Shown: one piece after another, positions 42,101 through 50,299 of the stretch
How the letters are laid out: each line of letters opens with the position of its first letter
How positions within the stretch are numbered: the first letter of the stretch is position 1
Origin: CAVUMR01 sp963742715
Lineage (GTDB): Bacteria; Actinomycetota; Actinomycetes; Mycobacteriales; Micromonosporaceae
Direction: 5' to 3'
NCBI GenBank assembly: GCA_963742715.1
Contig: CAVUMR010000002.1
Coordinates: 682,001 to 746,000, forward strand
Length of the DNA stretch: 64,000 nt
Program-made: the position numbers and the translations under genes
The notes under the pieces: generated by a model
Seen by the model: the letters and a program-made list of their open reading frames with translations, nothing else
Told to the model about the DNA's origin: nothing
The model's database searches: none

Positions 42101-42284
42101 CGTGCCCGGCAACTACCCGTGGATCGCGGCCTTCCTGACCAGTCCGGGCTCTCCGGGATCCAACTTCGCCTACACCACACCGGTCATCCCGACCGGCACC
42201 TACACCGTGCAGGTACGGGCGGTGGACAGCCACGGACAGGTCCAGCAGACGCCGAGGATCGTGACCGTGACGGTCGGCCCCTAG
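39141..42284 (+). CDS. Secreted beta-propeller protein with Ig-like C-terminal domains (copy 2)
   Basis: 1047 residues, ATG behind GGGGGCAGCAGG. The signal peptide (TLVCVVVGAVGLLGLPLVASPAAVA) and every domain match copy 1 with most residues identical in the propeller. Divergence is greater in the Ig-like part, for example STHESLASDGTWGVDAIPGLHRV versus STGESLAADGTWGADSIAGYHRI. Equal length and collinear domains show one tandem duplication without rearrangement. Function as for copy 1: an extracellular binding or structural protein of unknown ligand. Confidence 0.85.
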   Translation: MKARSRTLVCVVVGAVGLLGLPLVASPAAVASQPVPNHTRLVPSTPRADVPRITNGRVLDIETIGNRVFLAGTFTSIANVGGAAINQRYLASYNIDTKKVDANFKPTFDGDVMAVEASPDGSALYVVGAFNTVGGATKRKIVKLNPTTGAPIAAFTANGNSKATAIDVSNTAVYVGGQFTTVNSVSRTGLVALNPTTGAVDTGFNLPLSGGIGVGGLLNVQQLKLTHNDSKLLVVHTGRQIAGQDRYGVGLIDTATKTLLPWRTRLWDDNLAFVGGIQRVAAADIAPNDSYFVVTSGSGGDRPPISDTAMAFPVAGNDNVQPIWVSRHFDSVYSVAITETAVYVGGHFSWQESPTANQPWPGLDNVGYGTGQGLSGYNLGDQVVRRDHIGALDPATGTALEWNPGSNSVIGEEAMKATPRGLFVGGDGNSKGGASIGRVAFFDFTSEPAASPVNTTITAPIEGAVKTSNTPFTFTGTAVAPAGITKVQLEIQNRDTHLYLQPNLTSWGPAAVIKTTVNVNATSSPWSLTVSMPTGSYQVQAKTFGKNNTSDPTKAVKKIETFSFDDIPPNTAITSPAAGSLASTTFLATGTASDDKGVSGMSFWFRDANNQYLQDDGTVASSYNTFGALPDTVGATSTIWQYQVALPHEGVWRMSASAIDSSGQADLRGDVRDWAVSATGVPPSVTVTAPVAMNPPTPAAPVAVTPGTALTISGTATDDTSLKSVNVYMLNNSTHESLASDGTWGVDAIPGLHRVSPVNLGVPSYNWSYTTPALSPGIYTFAVLAIDNLDLLTPLTNAAILTLIVQVPGDAFPNGLLSFTGIEQNIDALHLDLTGTATDATGVQSVKVALRDLDTSRYVQPNGTMAANFATLNATLGTPGGTSTTFSLSVNLPTSGQYSVEAFAVDTAGQQDSSTAGATARYLVYPGDADPGLEPVGNPTAGQVYTDSRIVVSGRAIDDLGMGRVEVRVVNSANQGMSSSGTFSTPSVPGNYPWIAAFLTSPGSPGSNFAYTTPVIPTGTYTVQVRAVDSHGQVQQTPRIVTVTVGP

Positions 42285-42728
42285 GCTCTGCCGGTTCCTG
42301 ACCGCGTACGAACGCGGCTACCGCCCCACGGCACGTTGCCGTGGGGCGGTAGTCGTCAACTGGCCAGTTGCCCGCGTCAGCTCCGGTCGCTGCCGGATTG
42401 CCGGAATGATTCCGTCATCCAGACATTCAGGCTCGGCATCGGAGCCGATGCGGGGACTCCGGCGCGGCGGAGATATCGATTACGGCGCGCGGCCCCATCG
42501 TGGCTGCTTGCTTTGACGGTCATTGTCCGTGAATGATCGGTTCCCCTTGGCTGCGGAATGCCGCGCGGCTCGCGGCTCCTGGTACACCGATCGCGGTCTC
42601 GGCTGCGCGGATCCGGCCGCCGCGGGGGATCGCGACAAGCTCCGCAGGTACACCGAAGAGTCTTTGATTTGCCCATCCGCCGCTGGTCGGCAGCGCATCG
42701 CTGGGTCGTACATCGCGAGGTTGAGGGG
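42285..42728 (+). other. Intergenic stretch with one terminator
   Basis: Apart from the hairpin at 42319-42351 I see nothing convincing: no gene, no clear repeat. The promoter of the Sel1-repeat gene should lie in the last 250 bases. Confidence 0.5.
42319..42351 (+). terminator. Strong hairpin after beta-propeller copy 2
   Basis: A perfect 15-bp stem, TACCGCCCCACGGCA with TGCCGTGGGGCGGTA, has a three-base loop CGT. Confidence 0.85.
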
Positions 42729-45551
42729 ATGTCTGGTCGCCGGTACGCGTTGCTGACCGCCTGGGCGGGGGTGGAGACGCTCCTGGTCGTGGGCACCGCG
42801 GTGGCGCACCGGTGGCAGCGCGACGACCTGGTGACCGGGGCAGCCGCGGCGGCCGTGCTGGTGCCGCTGGCCGGTGCCGTGGTCGGTCTCGTCCGGGCGC
42901 GGCGGGCCAGGCATGCCGGCGCCGGTGGCGCGGACGCGTCGGCGCTGCCGGTGCTGCCCGGCTTCCGGCTGGTCGACGGCCGGCTGCCGTCGGTGCGGGA
43001 GCTGTCCCCGGCGGAGCTAGGTGTCACGCCCGCGATCCGGGCCGGCAAGAGCGATCGTCCGGTGCCCTATGTCGACCGCGACCGTGATCCGGACGTCGCC
43101 GCGGCGTTCGCGGCGGGCGGGCTCGTCGTCCTGCACGGGCCGTCCGGAGCAGGGAGGACCAGTGCTGCGGTACACGCGCTGAGCAGCGTCGCGGCCGACC
43201 GGCTGCTGCTGGTACCGGACGGGCCGGCGGCACTGCGGGAGCTGGCCGGGTGCGGCCAGTCGCTGGGTACCGCGGTGCTCTGGCTCGACGACCTCGACCG
43301 GTACCTGGTGCCCGGTGGTCTGGACCGGGCCCTGCTGGACCGGCTCTGTCCACCGGACAGCGCGGTGCTGGTGCTGGCCACGGTGCGCGGCGGGGAGTGG
43401 GCCAGGCTCCGGCCGGACAAGCCCGCCGACGTGATCGCGTCCGCGGTCGCGCGTACCGGTGCCGAGGTGATCGCCGCGGCCCGGACCACCATCGCGATCG
43501 GTGACTTCTCCGCGGCCGAACTCGACCGCGCGGCCATCCGCCGGTCCGACGCCCGGATCGCGCAGGCGATCGAGCATGGCGGTACCGCGATCACCGGTTA
43601 CCTCGCCGGTGGCCCGCAGGCGATGCGGCGGTGGGTCTCCGGTACCGGCGATCTCCAGGTGCCCGGCCAGCACCTGGTGTCCGCCGCGGTGGACTGGCGC
43701 CGGGCCGGTGGGTACGACCCGGTGCCGGGGCACGTCCTGATCCAGCTGTGCCGGGAGTACGTAGACCCGCGGCTGCGGCACCATCCGGAGGTGGACTACC
43801 GCGCGGCGCTGCGGTGGGCGTGTGAACCGGTCGCGGGAGCCGGCGGCTGCCTCACCGCGCATCCGGATGACACCTACCGGGCCGCGGACTACCTGGTGGA
43901 ACGGGTCGCGGTCGACGACAGCCCACTCGCCGGGGTACCGATCGCGGATGCGGTCTGGCGACCGCTGCTGGCGCTCGCCGGTACCGACCGGTCGCTCGAC
44001 ATCGGTGGCGCCGCGTACCGGGCCGGCCGGTCGGACCTCGCCGAGCAGGCGTTCAGCCGGATCGCGGACGACGCGGCGCTCGACGCGATGCTCGGGCTCG
44101 GCGTGCTGCTGGCCCGCCGCGGAGAGGCCGAGCAGGCCGAGGGGTGGTACCGGCGGGCCGCCGCCGGCGCCCAGCCCGCCGCGATGTTCCACCTCGGGCT
44201 GCTGCTGGCCGAACGGGACGACACCACCGAGGCCGAGGTGTGGTGGCGCCGGGCGGCCGCCGCCGGGAACGTCGGAGCGATGTTCAACCTGGGCGTACTG
44301 CTGGCCGAGCGGGACGACCGGGACCAGGCCGAACAGTGGTACCGGCAGGCGGCCGACGGCGGCCAGACCCGGGCCATGTTCAACCTGGGCGTACTGCTCG
44401 CCGCGCGGCAGCAGGACGGCGAGGCCGAAGTGTGGTGGCGCCGCGCCGCGGACGGCGGTGACCTCGGCGCCATGGTCGCGCTGGGCGCGCTGCTGGTCGA
44501 CCGGCTGGACGCGGAGCAGGCCGAGACCTGGTACCAGCGGGCGGCCGAGACCGGACGGGTCGACGCGATGGTCGAGCTCGGCGGGCTGCTGCTCGCCCGG
44601 GGCGAGGCTCCCGACGCGGAGAAGTGGTGGCGGCAGGCCGCCTGCGACGGGCACCTCGACGCGAAGACCAGACTCGGCGCGCTGCTGGTCGAACGGGGCG
44701 ATGTCGACGAGGCCGCGGCGTGGTACCAACAGGCGGCCGAGGCCGGGCATGCCGGCGCGATGCTCGGCCTGGGCGTGCTGCTGGCCCGGCGCGGTGAGGT
44801 CGGTACCGCCGAGAAGTGGTGGATCACCGCCGCCCGGGCCGGCGACACCGGCGCCATGTTCAACCTCGGCCTGCTGCTGACCGGGCAGGGGAGATCCGCG
44901 CCGGCGGAGCAGTGGTACGACCGGGCCGCGCAGGCCGGGCACGTCGACGCGATGTTCGACCTCGGCGTACTGCTGGCCGAGCGCGGTGACGCGGACGGCG
45001 CGCAGAGCTGGTGGAGCCGGGCCGCCGACGCCGGGCACGCCGGCGCGATGGCCGGGCTGGGCATGCTGCTCAGCCAGCACGGCGAGATCGCGCCGGCGGA
45101 GGAGTGGTGGCGCAAGGCGGCCGGAGCTGGTCACCGGGGAGCCGCGGCGGTACTCGCGCTGCTGCTGGCCGAGCGCGGCCAACTCGACCAGCTCGACGAG
45201 TACCGGGCCGCGGCGGACGGTGCCGGTGGGGACGCGATGGCCGCGCTCGCCGCACTGGTGGCCCGGCGCGGCGACTCGAGCGGGACGATGCCGTCGTTCC
45301 AGTCGGTGGCGCTCGGACCGGCCGGCATGCCCCGCGCCCCGGCGAGCTTGTATCCCGGCAAGCGCAAGCGGAAGAGCCTGGACCGCCGCCGGACCCCGCG
45401 GGACGCCGCAACCGCTGGGGGCGGGGCGGCCGCGGGAGAGGCGGCCGCGGGCGGGCTGACGACCGCTCGGGGGACCGCGGGGCCGGGTCGCGGCGAGGGC
45501 GCGACGGGTTGGGCAACGGGCTCGACGAGTCGGGGAGCCGACTCGAACTAA
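42729..45551 (+). CDS. Membrane protein with degenerate P-loop NTPase domain and Sel1 repeats
   Basis: 940 residues from the ATG at 42729 (GCGAGG upstream). Two membrane helices (about 7-25 and 36-56) anchor it. An NTPase-like region has LVVLHGPSGAGRTS (133-145), where the Walker A Lys is replaced by Arg143, and a Walker B-like AVLWLDDLDRYL (182-193). After a helical middle, residues from about 440 to 850 are Sel1-type TPRs of 36 residues that alternate WYxxAA and WWxxAA. The last 90 residues are low complexity and basic. The plan is STAND-like: sensor repeats, NTPase and membrane anchor. No partner gene is identified. ATP hydrolysis is doubtful given the Arg. Confidence 0.78.
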   Translation: MSGRRYALLTAWAGVETLLVVGTAVAHRWQRDDLVTGAAAAAVLVPLAGAVVGLVRARRARHAGAGGADASALPVLPGFRLVDGRLPSVRELSPAELGVTPAIRAGKSDRPVPYVDRDRDPDVAAAFAAGGLVVLHGPSGAGRTSAAVHALSSVAADRLLLVPDGPAALRELAGCGQSLGTAVLWLDDLDRYLVPGGLDRALLDRLCPPDSAVLVLATVRGGEWARLRPDKPADVIASAVARTGAEVIAAARTTIAIGDFSAAELDRAAIRRSDARIAQAIEHGGTAITGYLAGGPQAMRRWVSGTGDLQVPGQHLVSAAVDWRRAGGYDPVPGHVLIQLCREYVDPRLRHHPEVDYRAALRWACEPVAGAGGCLTAHPDDTYRAADYLVERVAVDDSPLAGVPIADAVWRPLLALAGTDRSLDIGGAAYRAGRSDLAEQAFSRIADDAALDAMLGLGVLLARRGEAEQAEGWYRRAAAGAQPAAMFHLGLLLAERDDTTEAEVWWRRAAAAGNVGAMFNLGVLLAERDDRDQAEQWYRQAADGGQTRAMFNLGVLLAARQQDGEAEVWWRRAADGGDLGAMVALGALLVDRLDAEQAETWYQRAAETGRVDAMVELGGLLLARGEAPDAEKWWRQAACDGHLDAKTRLGALLVERGDVDEAAAWYQQAAEAGHAGAMLGLGVLLARRGEVGTAEKWWITAARAGDTGAMFNLGLLLTGQGRSAPAEQWYDRAAQAGHVDAMFDLGVLLAERGDADGAQSWWSRAADAGHAGAMAGLGMLLSQHGEIAPAEEWWRKAAGAGHRGAAAVLALLLAERGQLDQLDEYRAAADGAGGDAMAALAALVARRGDSSGTMPSFQSVALGPAGMPRAPASLYPGKRKRKSLDRRRTPRDAATAGGGAAAGEAAAGGLTTARGTAGPGRGEGATGWATGSTSRGADSN

Positions 45552-45618
45552 AGCGACCGGTGGGGCGACTAAGAGGGTGACAGATCCTCTACGCCAGATC
45601 CTCAAAAGGAGTCCCACC

Positions 45619-46389
45619 GTGAAAAGGCAAGCCATCCGTCAGCTCGCGATGATCACCGGTCTCGGGTTGGCGACCCTGGTTGCGGCCACCGCCTGTACGT
45701 CCGCCAAGGCGCCGGCCGCTGCCGCACCGAAGCCGACCGCGAGTCCGTCGGTCGCCACGACCCACCCCACGACTCAGGCCACCACCCGACCCACCACGCC
45801 GGCGTCCCACTCAGCCAGTCCGACCCATCCGACCCCCGTACCGCCCCGATGTCTGGGTGCGGTGCTCTACAAGATCGACGCCAGTGTTGGTGGTCCGCCC
45901 GGAGCACGGCTGTGTATGGCCGTGGGTGGAATGCTCCGGATCGACAACGCCGGTCCCGGGTACGTGGAGATGACTCCGGACAACAAGACCGACTGTTCGT
46001 ACGAGGCGGCGGTGCACGAGTGTCGTCTCATCGGTACCGGGACCGTGCGGGTCACGGTCACCCAGCGCACCACGTTCCACTTCACGCTGGTGATCGCCAA
46101 CGCGGGATCGCCGCCGAGTCCGCCTACCGCCTGTCAGAACAGTGGAACGTACGTCCTGCACGCCACCGACAGTGGTCCGCCGTGGGGGGCGATCTGTGTC
46201 CGGAAGCAGGTCACGCTGCAGGTACGGGACCTCGGACCCGAGGGTTTCGAGGTCCAGCCGGCCGGAGCGGTGTCCTGTCAGTACGAGGCGGCGGTACGTA
46301 ACTGTCGTTTCCTGCGGACCGGGACCGTCATGTTCACGATCGACCGGTCCGGGATCCCGCGGCCGCTCACCGTGGTCGTGGTCGGGTAA
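45619..46389 (+). CDS. Lipoprotein with two copies of an unrecognised Cys-containing domain
   Basis: 256 residues from the GTG at 45619, behind AAAAGGAG. The lipobox LVAATAC puts the acylated Cys at about 26. A Thr/Pro/Ala-rich linker follows to about 75. Two domains come next, each starting near a Cys (PRCLGAVLYKIDAS..., TACQNSGTYVLHAT...). Each has GPP-x-G-x-x-C, then CSYEAAVHECRLIGTGTVRVTVTQ or CQYEAAVRNCRFLRTGTVMFTID, and ends in TLVIAN or TVVVVG. Four Cys per domain suggest two disulfides. A third version is in the lipoprotein at 47071. I do not recognise the domain. Confidence 0.75.
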   Translation: MKRQAIRQLAMITGLGLATLVAATACTSAKAPAAAAPKPTASPSVATTHPTTQATTRPTTPASHSASPTHPTPVPPRCLGAVLYKIDASVGGPPGARLCMAVGGMLRIDNAGPGYVEMTPDNKTDCSYEAAVHECRLIGTGTVRVTVTQRTTFHFTLVIANAGSPPSPPTACQNSGTYVLHATDSGPPWGAICVRKQVTLQVRDLGPEGFEVQPAGAVSCQYEAAVRNCRFLRTGTVMFTIDRSGIPRPLTVVVVG

Positions 46390-46517
46390 CACCGCCGGAT
46401 ACAGCGGGGATAGCACTGTCAGTGGGCGGCGGGTCGAACCTGGACCCGCCGCCCACTGCTGTCCGGTACCTCACCGAGCAGCGGTTATGACGGAATGACG
46501 CCGTTAGACTTCGACGC

Positions 46518-47066
46518 GTGTCGACAGACGGCGCCGAGCTCGACCAGCTGGCGCGGGCGGCCTCCGGCGGTGACCCGGGGGCGCTGAACACATTGCTCAC
46601 CACGGTGCGGCCGGATGTGCTGCGGCTGTGCGCGCGATTCCTCCCGTACCGGGAGGACGCCGAGGAAGCCTGCCAGGACACGCTGCTCGCGGTCGCCAGC
46701 GGAATCGGCGGCTTCGAGGGGCGCGCCTCGTTCCGTACCTGGCTGCACGGCATCACCGCCAACCGGGCCAGGTCGACCTATAAAGCACTGCGACGACGGT
46801 CCGCGACCGAGGCGGCCGGAGTACCACTACCCGACCGGCCCGACCCGCGCCGTACCAGCGTGGTCGCCGGTACCAGGCTGGATTTCCTGGACGGGCTGGA
46901 GTCGCTCGGCCCCGACCTGGCCGAGCCGGTGGCTTTGCGGGACATCGTCGGCCTGCCGTACCAGGAGATCGCCGCGCTCATGGGCCTGCCGGAGGGAACG
47001 GTCAAGTCGAGGATCCACGAGGCGCGGCGCCGGCTCCGGGGCCGGCTCGTCGACGACTCCACCTGA
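46518..47066 (+). CDS. ECF-type RNA polymerase sigma factor
   Basis: 182 residues from a GTG. Region 2 reads VRPDVLRLCARFLPYREDAEEACQDTLLAVASGIGGFEGRASFRTWLHGITANRARS. Region 4 has LPYQEIAALMGLPEGTVKSRIHEARRRLR. Both are complete. No anti-sigma factor with the usual ZAS motif follows. Instead a lipoprotein gene starts four bases on, so the sigma factor may respond to the envelope through an unusual partner (inference). Confidence 0.92.
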   Translation: MSTDGAELDQLARAASGGDPGALNTLLTTVRPDVLRLCARFLPYREDAEEACQDTLLAVASGIGGFEGRASFRTWLHGITANRARSTYKALRRRSATEAAGVPLPDRPDPRRTSVVAGTRLDFLDGLESLGPDLAEPVALRDIVGLPYQEIAALMGLPEGTVKSRIHEARRRLRGRLVDDST

Positions 47067-47070
47067 CGCC

Positions 47071-47586
47071 GTGACGACCCGAGGTGACCGCCGTTCGGCC
47101 CGCCGCCCGGTCAGGGTGGGTGGGACCGTGGCCGCCGCGGTGACCCTGGCCCTGCTCACGTCGATCGTTGCGTGCGGTGCCGGGCCGGTCTCGCCACTGC
47201 CAGTGGCGGCGCCGAGTCTGACCCCATCGGCGCCCCCGCCATCGCCGACCGCGCCCAGCCCCAGTGCGTCCACCCAGCAGGCGACGACCGGGCCGGTCCC
47301 GCCGGATACCCCGACGCCCACCGCGTCGTCGGCCTGTCTGGGACCCATCAGGTACACCGTGCGAGCCAACGGTGGGCCGCGTCCCGGGTCGCTCTGCCTG
47401 AGCGTGGGAGCCGTCCTGGCGGTGGAGGACACCGTGCCCGACTCCGTGACCGCGGAACCGGCCGACGATGTCTCCACCTCGTACGAGGCGGGCGTGGTGG
47501 ACGTCAGGTTCCTCCGCCCGAGCACGGTCGCGGTCACCGTCAACCGCGAAGTCGACCCGTTCACCATCGCGGTCGTGGTCCGGTAG
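47071..47586 (+). CDS. Lipoprotein with one copy of the Cys-containing domain, partner of the ECF sigma factor
   Basis: 171 residues from a GTG four bases after the sigma stop. A positively charged start, a hydrophobic stretch (VAAAVTLALLTSIVAC) and the lipobox give acylated Cys35. A Pro/Ser/Thr-rich linker runs to about 85. The domain reads ACLGPIRYTVRANGGPRPGSLCLSVGAVLAVED and VSTSYEAGVVDVRFLRPSTVAVTVN. It is homologous to those of the upstream lipoprotein but lacks the inner Cys pair (STSYEA, VDVRF instead of CSYEA, CRF). A role in sensing for the sigma factor is inference. Confidence 0.78.
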   Translation: MTTRGDRRSARRPVRVGGTVAAAVTLALLTSIVACGAGPVSPLPVAAPSLTPSAPPPSPTAPSPSASTQQATTGPVPPDTPTPTASSACLGPIRYTVRANGGPRPGSLCLSVGAVLAVEDTVPDSVTAEPADDVSTSYEAGVVDVRFLRPSTVAVTVNREVDPFTIAVVVR

Positions 47587-47681
47587 TACACCGATCCGGG
47601 CTGTTCCCTCGGCGGTGCCGAACGCGCCGGCGGGTGGCGCCGCGGCGCCGGTGTTCCGCGCGGGCGCGTCGGGGGCGCCGT

Positions 47682-49184
47682 TCAGCGCCGGATGCGGATA
47701 CCGCCGAGCAGGGTGTCGACGAACTCCGGCCCGCTGCCGGGCGGCGGCGTGACCTGCGCGTACACCAGGCCGGAGGTACCCGGTCCGGTGCCGACCGCCT
47801 CGACGACCCTCGGCTTGCCGCTGGCACACCCGGTGAACGAGGCCACCACCCAGTCCACCTCGGCCGGCCGCGCGATGCGGACCGGTGCCGCGGTACAGCC
47901 GTCGTGCTGCCGTTCGGCGACGAGCGCGGCCGGCGTGCCCCGATCCGACCAGGTCCTGGACAACCCGATGAACGCTCCGGGCACGGACGGGTCGGACCGC
48001 CACCGGCCCGGGTCCGGGGACAGCACCAGGGCCGGTTCCAGTTCGCCGTCCGACCCGCGCTGGCCGGCCCATCCGGTGCCCCGGGCGTTCCAGCCGGCGG
48101 GGAGGACGACCGTGATCCGGCCGGTGGAGTCCGCCGCCATGGCTCGTCCGTCCGGCGACAGCAGGCGGATCGGGTCGCCGGCGGACAGCCCGGCCACGGC
48201 CGCCAGCACGAGTGCCACGCCCACCACCAGCGGACGCCGGCGACCGGCCGAGAGCAGGCGCGATCCGATCCAGCGCGGGGTCGTGGCCCGGTCGAACGCG
48301 GTGAGGAACGCCGCCGCGTCCGGGTAGCGGTCGGCCGGCTCGCGCGCGGTCGCCTTTCGCAGCACCGCGGCGGCCTTCGGCGGGGTACCCGACCGGAGCG
48401 CCGGCAGGCCCACCCGGTCGACGGTCGGTACGCCGAGCAGCGCGACGCCGAGCCGGCCCAGGCCGTACACATCGGTGCGGGCGTCGACCACCGCGAGCGG
48501 GTCGTCCTGCTCGGGCGCCATGAATCCGGGGGTACCCGCGCGGGCGGTCAGGCCGGACGCGGCGGCGAGCGCCTTGGCCAGCCCGAGATCGGCGATGAGT
48601 ACCTGCCCGGCGAAGCTGTCCGGCTCAGCGGGTCGCGGCGTGGCGCCGGCCGGTGCGGCGGGTCGCGACGGGGCACCGGCCGGTGCGGCGCTGGCTGAGC
48701 CGGTGTCGGCCAGCGAGGTGCGATCCGGGGTGGGGGCGCCGGACGGGCAGCGGAACAGCACGTTGCCCGGGGTCAGGTCGCGGTGCACGATCCCGTTGGC
48801 GTGCAGGACGGCCGCGCCGGCGGCGACCTCGCGCAGCAGGGACAGTCGCAGTGGCAGCGGCATCGGTCCGGCGGCGAGCCGGTCGCGGAGGCTGCCGCCC
48901 TGCGCCCACGCCATCACCAGGTACGGCCGGCCGTCGTCCAGTTCACCGACGGCGTGTACCCGTACCAGGCGTTCGTGGTCCAGCCGCCACAGCAGCCGCG
49001 CCTCGTCCAGGAAGCGCTCGCGTACCCGCAGGTCGTGGCTCCAGTTTTCGGCCAGCACCTTGATCGCGACCCGGGCGTCCAGAGCCGGATCGAACCCCAG
49101 CCACACGGTGGCGAACGAGCCGACCCCCAGCAGCCGCTCGATCCGGTACGACCCGACCAGCGTCGGCAACTTCACGGCACTCAC
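47682..49184 (-). CDS. Membrane Ser/Thr protein kinase (PknB-type) with inserted loop
   Basis: 500 residues from a GTG. The kinase domain has LLGVGSFATVWLG (19-30), Lys42 in VAIKVL, the catalytic loop HRDLTPGN (134-141) and ADLGLAK as the DFG-like motif. Between the last two lies an Ala/Pro/Thr-rich insertion of some 55 residues, which is unusual in a kinase core. A membrane helix (VVGVALVLAAVAGLSAG, about 310-330) leads to an outer domain with two Cys (HDGCTAAP, FTGCASGK). Convergent with the ECF/lipoprotein genes, so it may belong to the same envelope response. Confidence 0.88.
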   Translation of the reverse strand: MSAVKLPTLVGSYRIERLLGVGSFATVWLGFDPALDARVAIKVLAENWSHDLRVRERFLDEARLLWRLDHERLVRVHAVGELDDGRPYLVMAWAQGGSLRDRLAAGPMPLPLRLSLLREVAAGAAVLHANGIVHRDLTPGNVLFRCPSGAPTPDRTSLADTGSASAAPAGAPSRPAAPAGATPRPAEPDSFAGQVLIADLGLAKALAAASGLTARAGTPGFMAPEQDDPLAVVDARTDVYGLGRLGVALLGVPTVDRVGLPALRSGTPPKAAAVLRKATAREPADRYPDAAAFLTAFDRATTPRWIGSRLLSAGRRRPLVVGVALVLAAVAGLSAGDPIRLLSPDGRAMAADSTGRITVVLPAGWNARGTGWAGQRGSDGELEPALVLSPDPGRWRSDPSVPGAFIGLSRTWSDRGTPAALVAERQHDGCTAAPVRIARPAEVDWVVASFTGCASGKPRVVEAVGTGPGTSGLVYAQVTPPPGSGPEFVDTLLGGIRIRR

Positions 49185-49284
49185 CCACCGTGACCGTACC
49201 GTCCGGTCAGCGTGTCAGGTACCGGTCGTGCGGACAGGACCGCGGCCCGGTGAGGAAAGCACGGTCAGCACACCGGCAGCCCGG

Positions 49285-50205
49285 TCAGCGCGATTGCGCG
49301 TACTCGGCCAGTACCTCGTCGAGGGTCTTTCGCGCTCCCGCCGCGTGCGTCGAGTCGGGGTCGGCGAGCGTGATCAGGGCCTTCCACAGCGCCCAGGCAC
49401 GTCCCCGGGCCCAGGTGTCCGAGTCGATCCCGAGCGTGGCGCGGAACGCCTCGCGGCTGGCTCCGGACAGCAGCGTCCAGGCGATCACGACATCGCAGGC
49501 CGGATCGCCCACGCCGCAGCCGCCGAAGTCGATGACGGCGGCCAGCCGACCGTCCCGCAGCAGGAGGTTGCCGGTGGCCACGTCGCCGTGGAACCAGACC
49601 GGGGTACCGCGCCAGGGGGAGTGCAGGGCCGTCTCCCACACCGCGGTGGCGGTGTCGGCGGGGATCCGGCCGTCCAGTACCTCGATCGCGCGGCGGGTCT
49701 CGGTGTCGTAGTGCTCGAGCGGGGCGCCACGATAGAAGCTGTGCCGACCGGCGGGTGGCCCGTCGGTGGGATCCACCTCCCGCAGCGCGACGAGGAAGCG
49801 GGCGAGGTCGGTGGCGAACCCGGTCAGGTCGGCGATGCGCTCGGCGCTCGCGGTCTCGCCGTCGATCCACCGGTACACCGACCAGGGGAACGGGTACCCC
49901 TCGGCCGGTGCCCCCTTCGCCTGCGGTACCGGGATCGGCAGCGGCAGGTGCGGAGCCAGCGCCGGCAGGTAGCGGTGCTCCTTGTCGACCTGTGGCACAT
50001 ACCCCGCGGCACTGGGCAACCGCACCGTCAACTCGTCGCCGAGGTGGAAGGTCCGGTTGTCCCAGCCGTCGAACTCGACGGGTCGTACCGGCAGGTCGGC
50101 CCACTGCGGGAACTGGCCGGCGACGAGTCGGCGTACCAGGGCCGCGTCGATCGACGGCCTGACCTCCGGCTGCTCGTGCACGTCCACCTGCCCGTCCTCG
50201 GTCAT
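49285..50205 (-). CDS. Aminoglycoside phosphotransferase-family kinase
   Basis: 306 residues from the ATG at 50205. The APH fold is shown by DNRTFHLGDELTVRLP, the hinge WSVYRWIDGE, the catalytic loop WFHGDVATGNLLL and the metal-binding VIDFGGCGVGDPACD. Members phosphorylate small molecules, only some of them antibiotics. The subtype resembles APH-like proteins of unknown substrate. Resistance cannot be assumed. Confidence 0.88.
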   Translation of the reverse strand: MTEDGQVDVHEQPEVRPSIDAALVRRLVAGQFPQWADLPVRPVEFDGWDNRTFHLGDELTVRLPSAAGYVPQVDKEHRYLPALAPHLPLPIPVPQAKGAPAEGYPFPWSVYRWIDGETASAERIADLTGFATDLARFLVALREVDPTDGPPAGRHSFYRGAPLEHYDTETRRAIEVLDGRIPADTATAVWETALHSPWRGTPVWFHGDVATGNLLLRDGRLAAVIDFGGCGVGDPACDVVIAWTLLSGASREAFRATLGIDSDTWARGRAWALWKALITLADPDSTHAAGARKTLDEVLAEYAQSR

Positions 50206-50299
50206 CGGGACAGGTTGGTCAGCCCGGAGTGGTACCGCAACCGGATTTGTCCGATTCCCGGGCGGGCCGGTACCCCGGGGAGTGGCGGCCGGGGGTGCG

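Noticed and set aside
35648..42284. Sortase-anchored surface proteins
   Set aside because: Neither protein ends with an LPxTG-like motif, hydrophobic segment and basic tail; both end in a normal beta strand.
47071..47586. Anti-sigma factor for the ECF sigma
   Set aside because: It has a lipobox and outer domain but no cytoplasmic ZAS or other anti-sigma domain, since the part before the lipid anchor is only a signal peptide.
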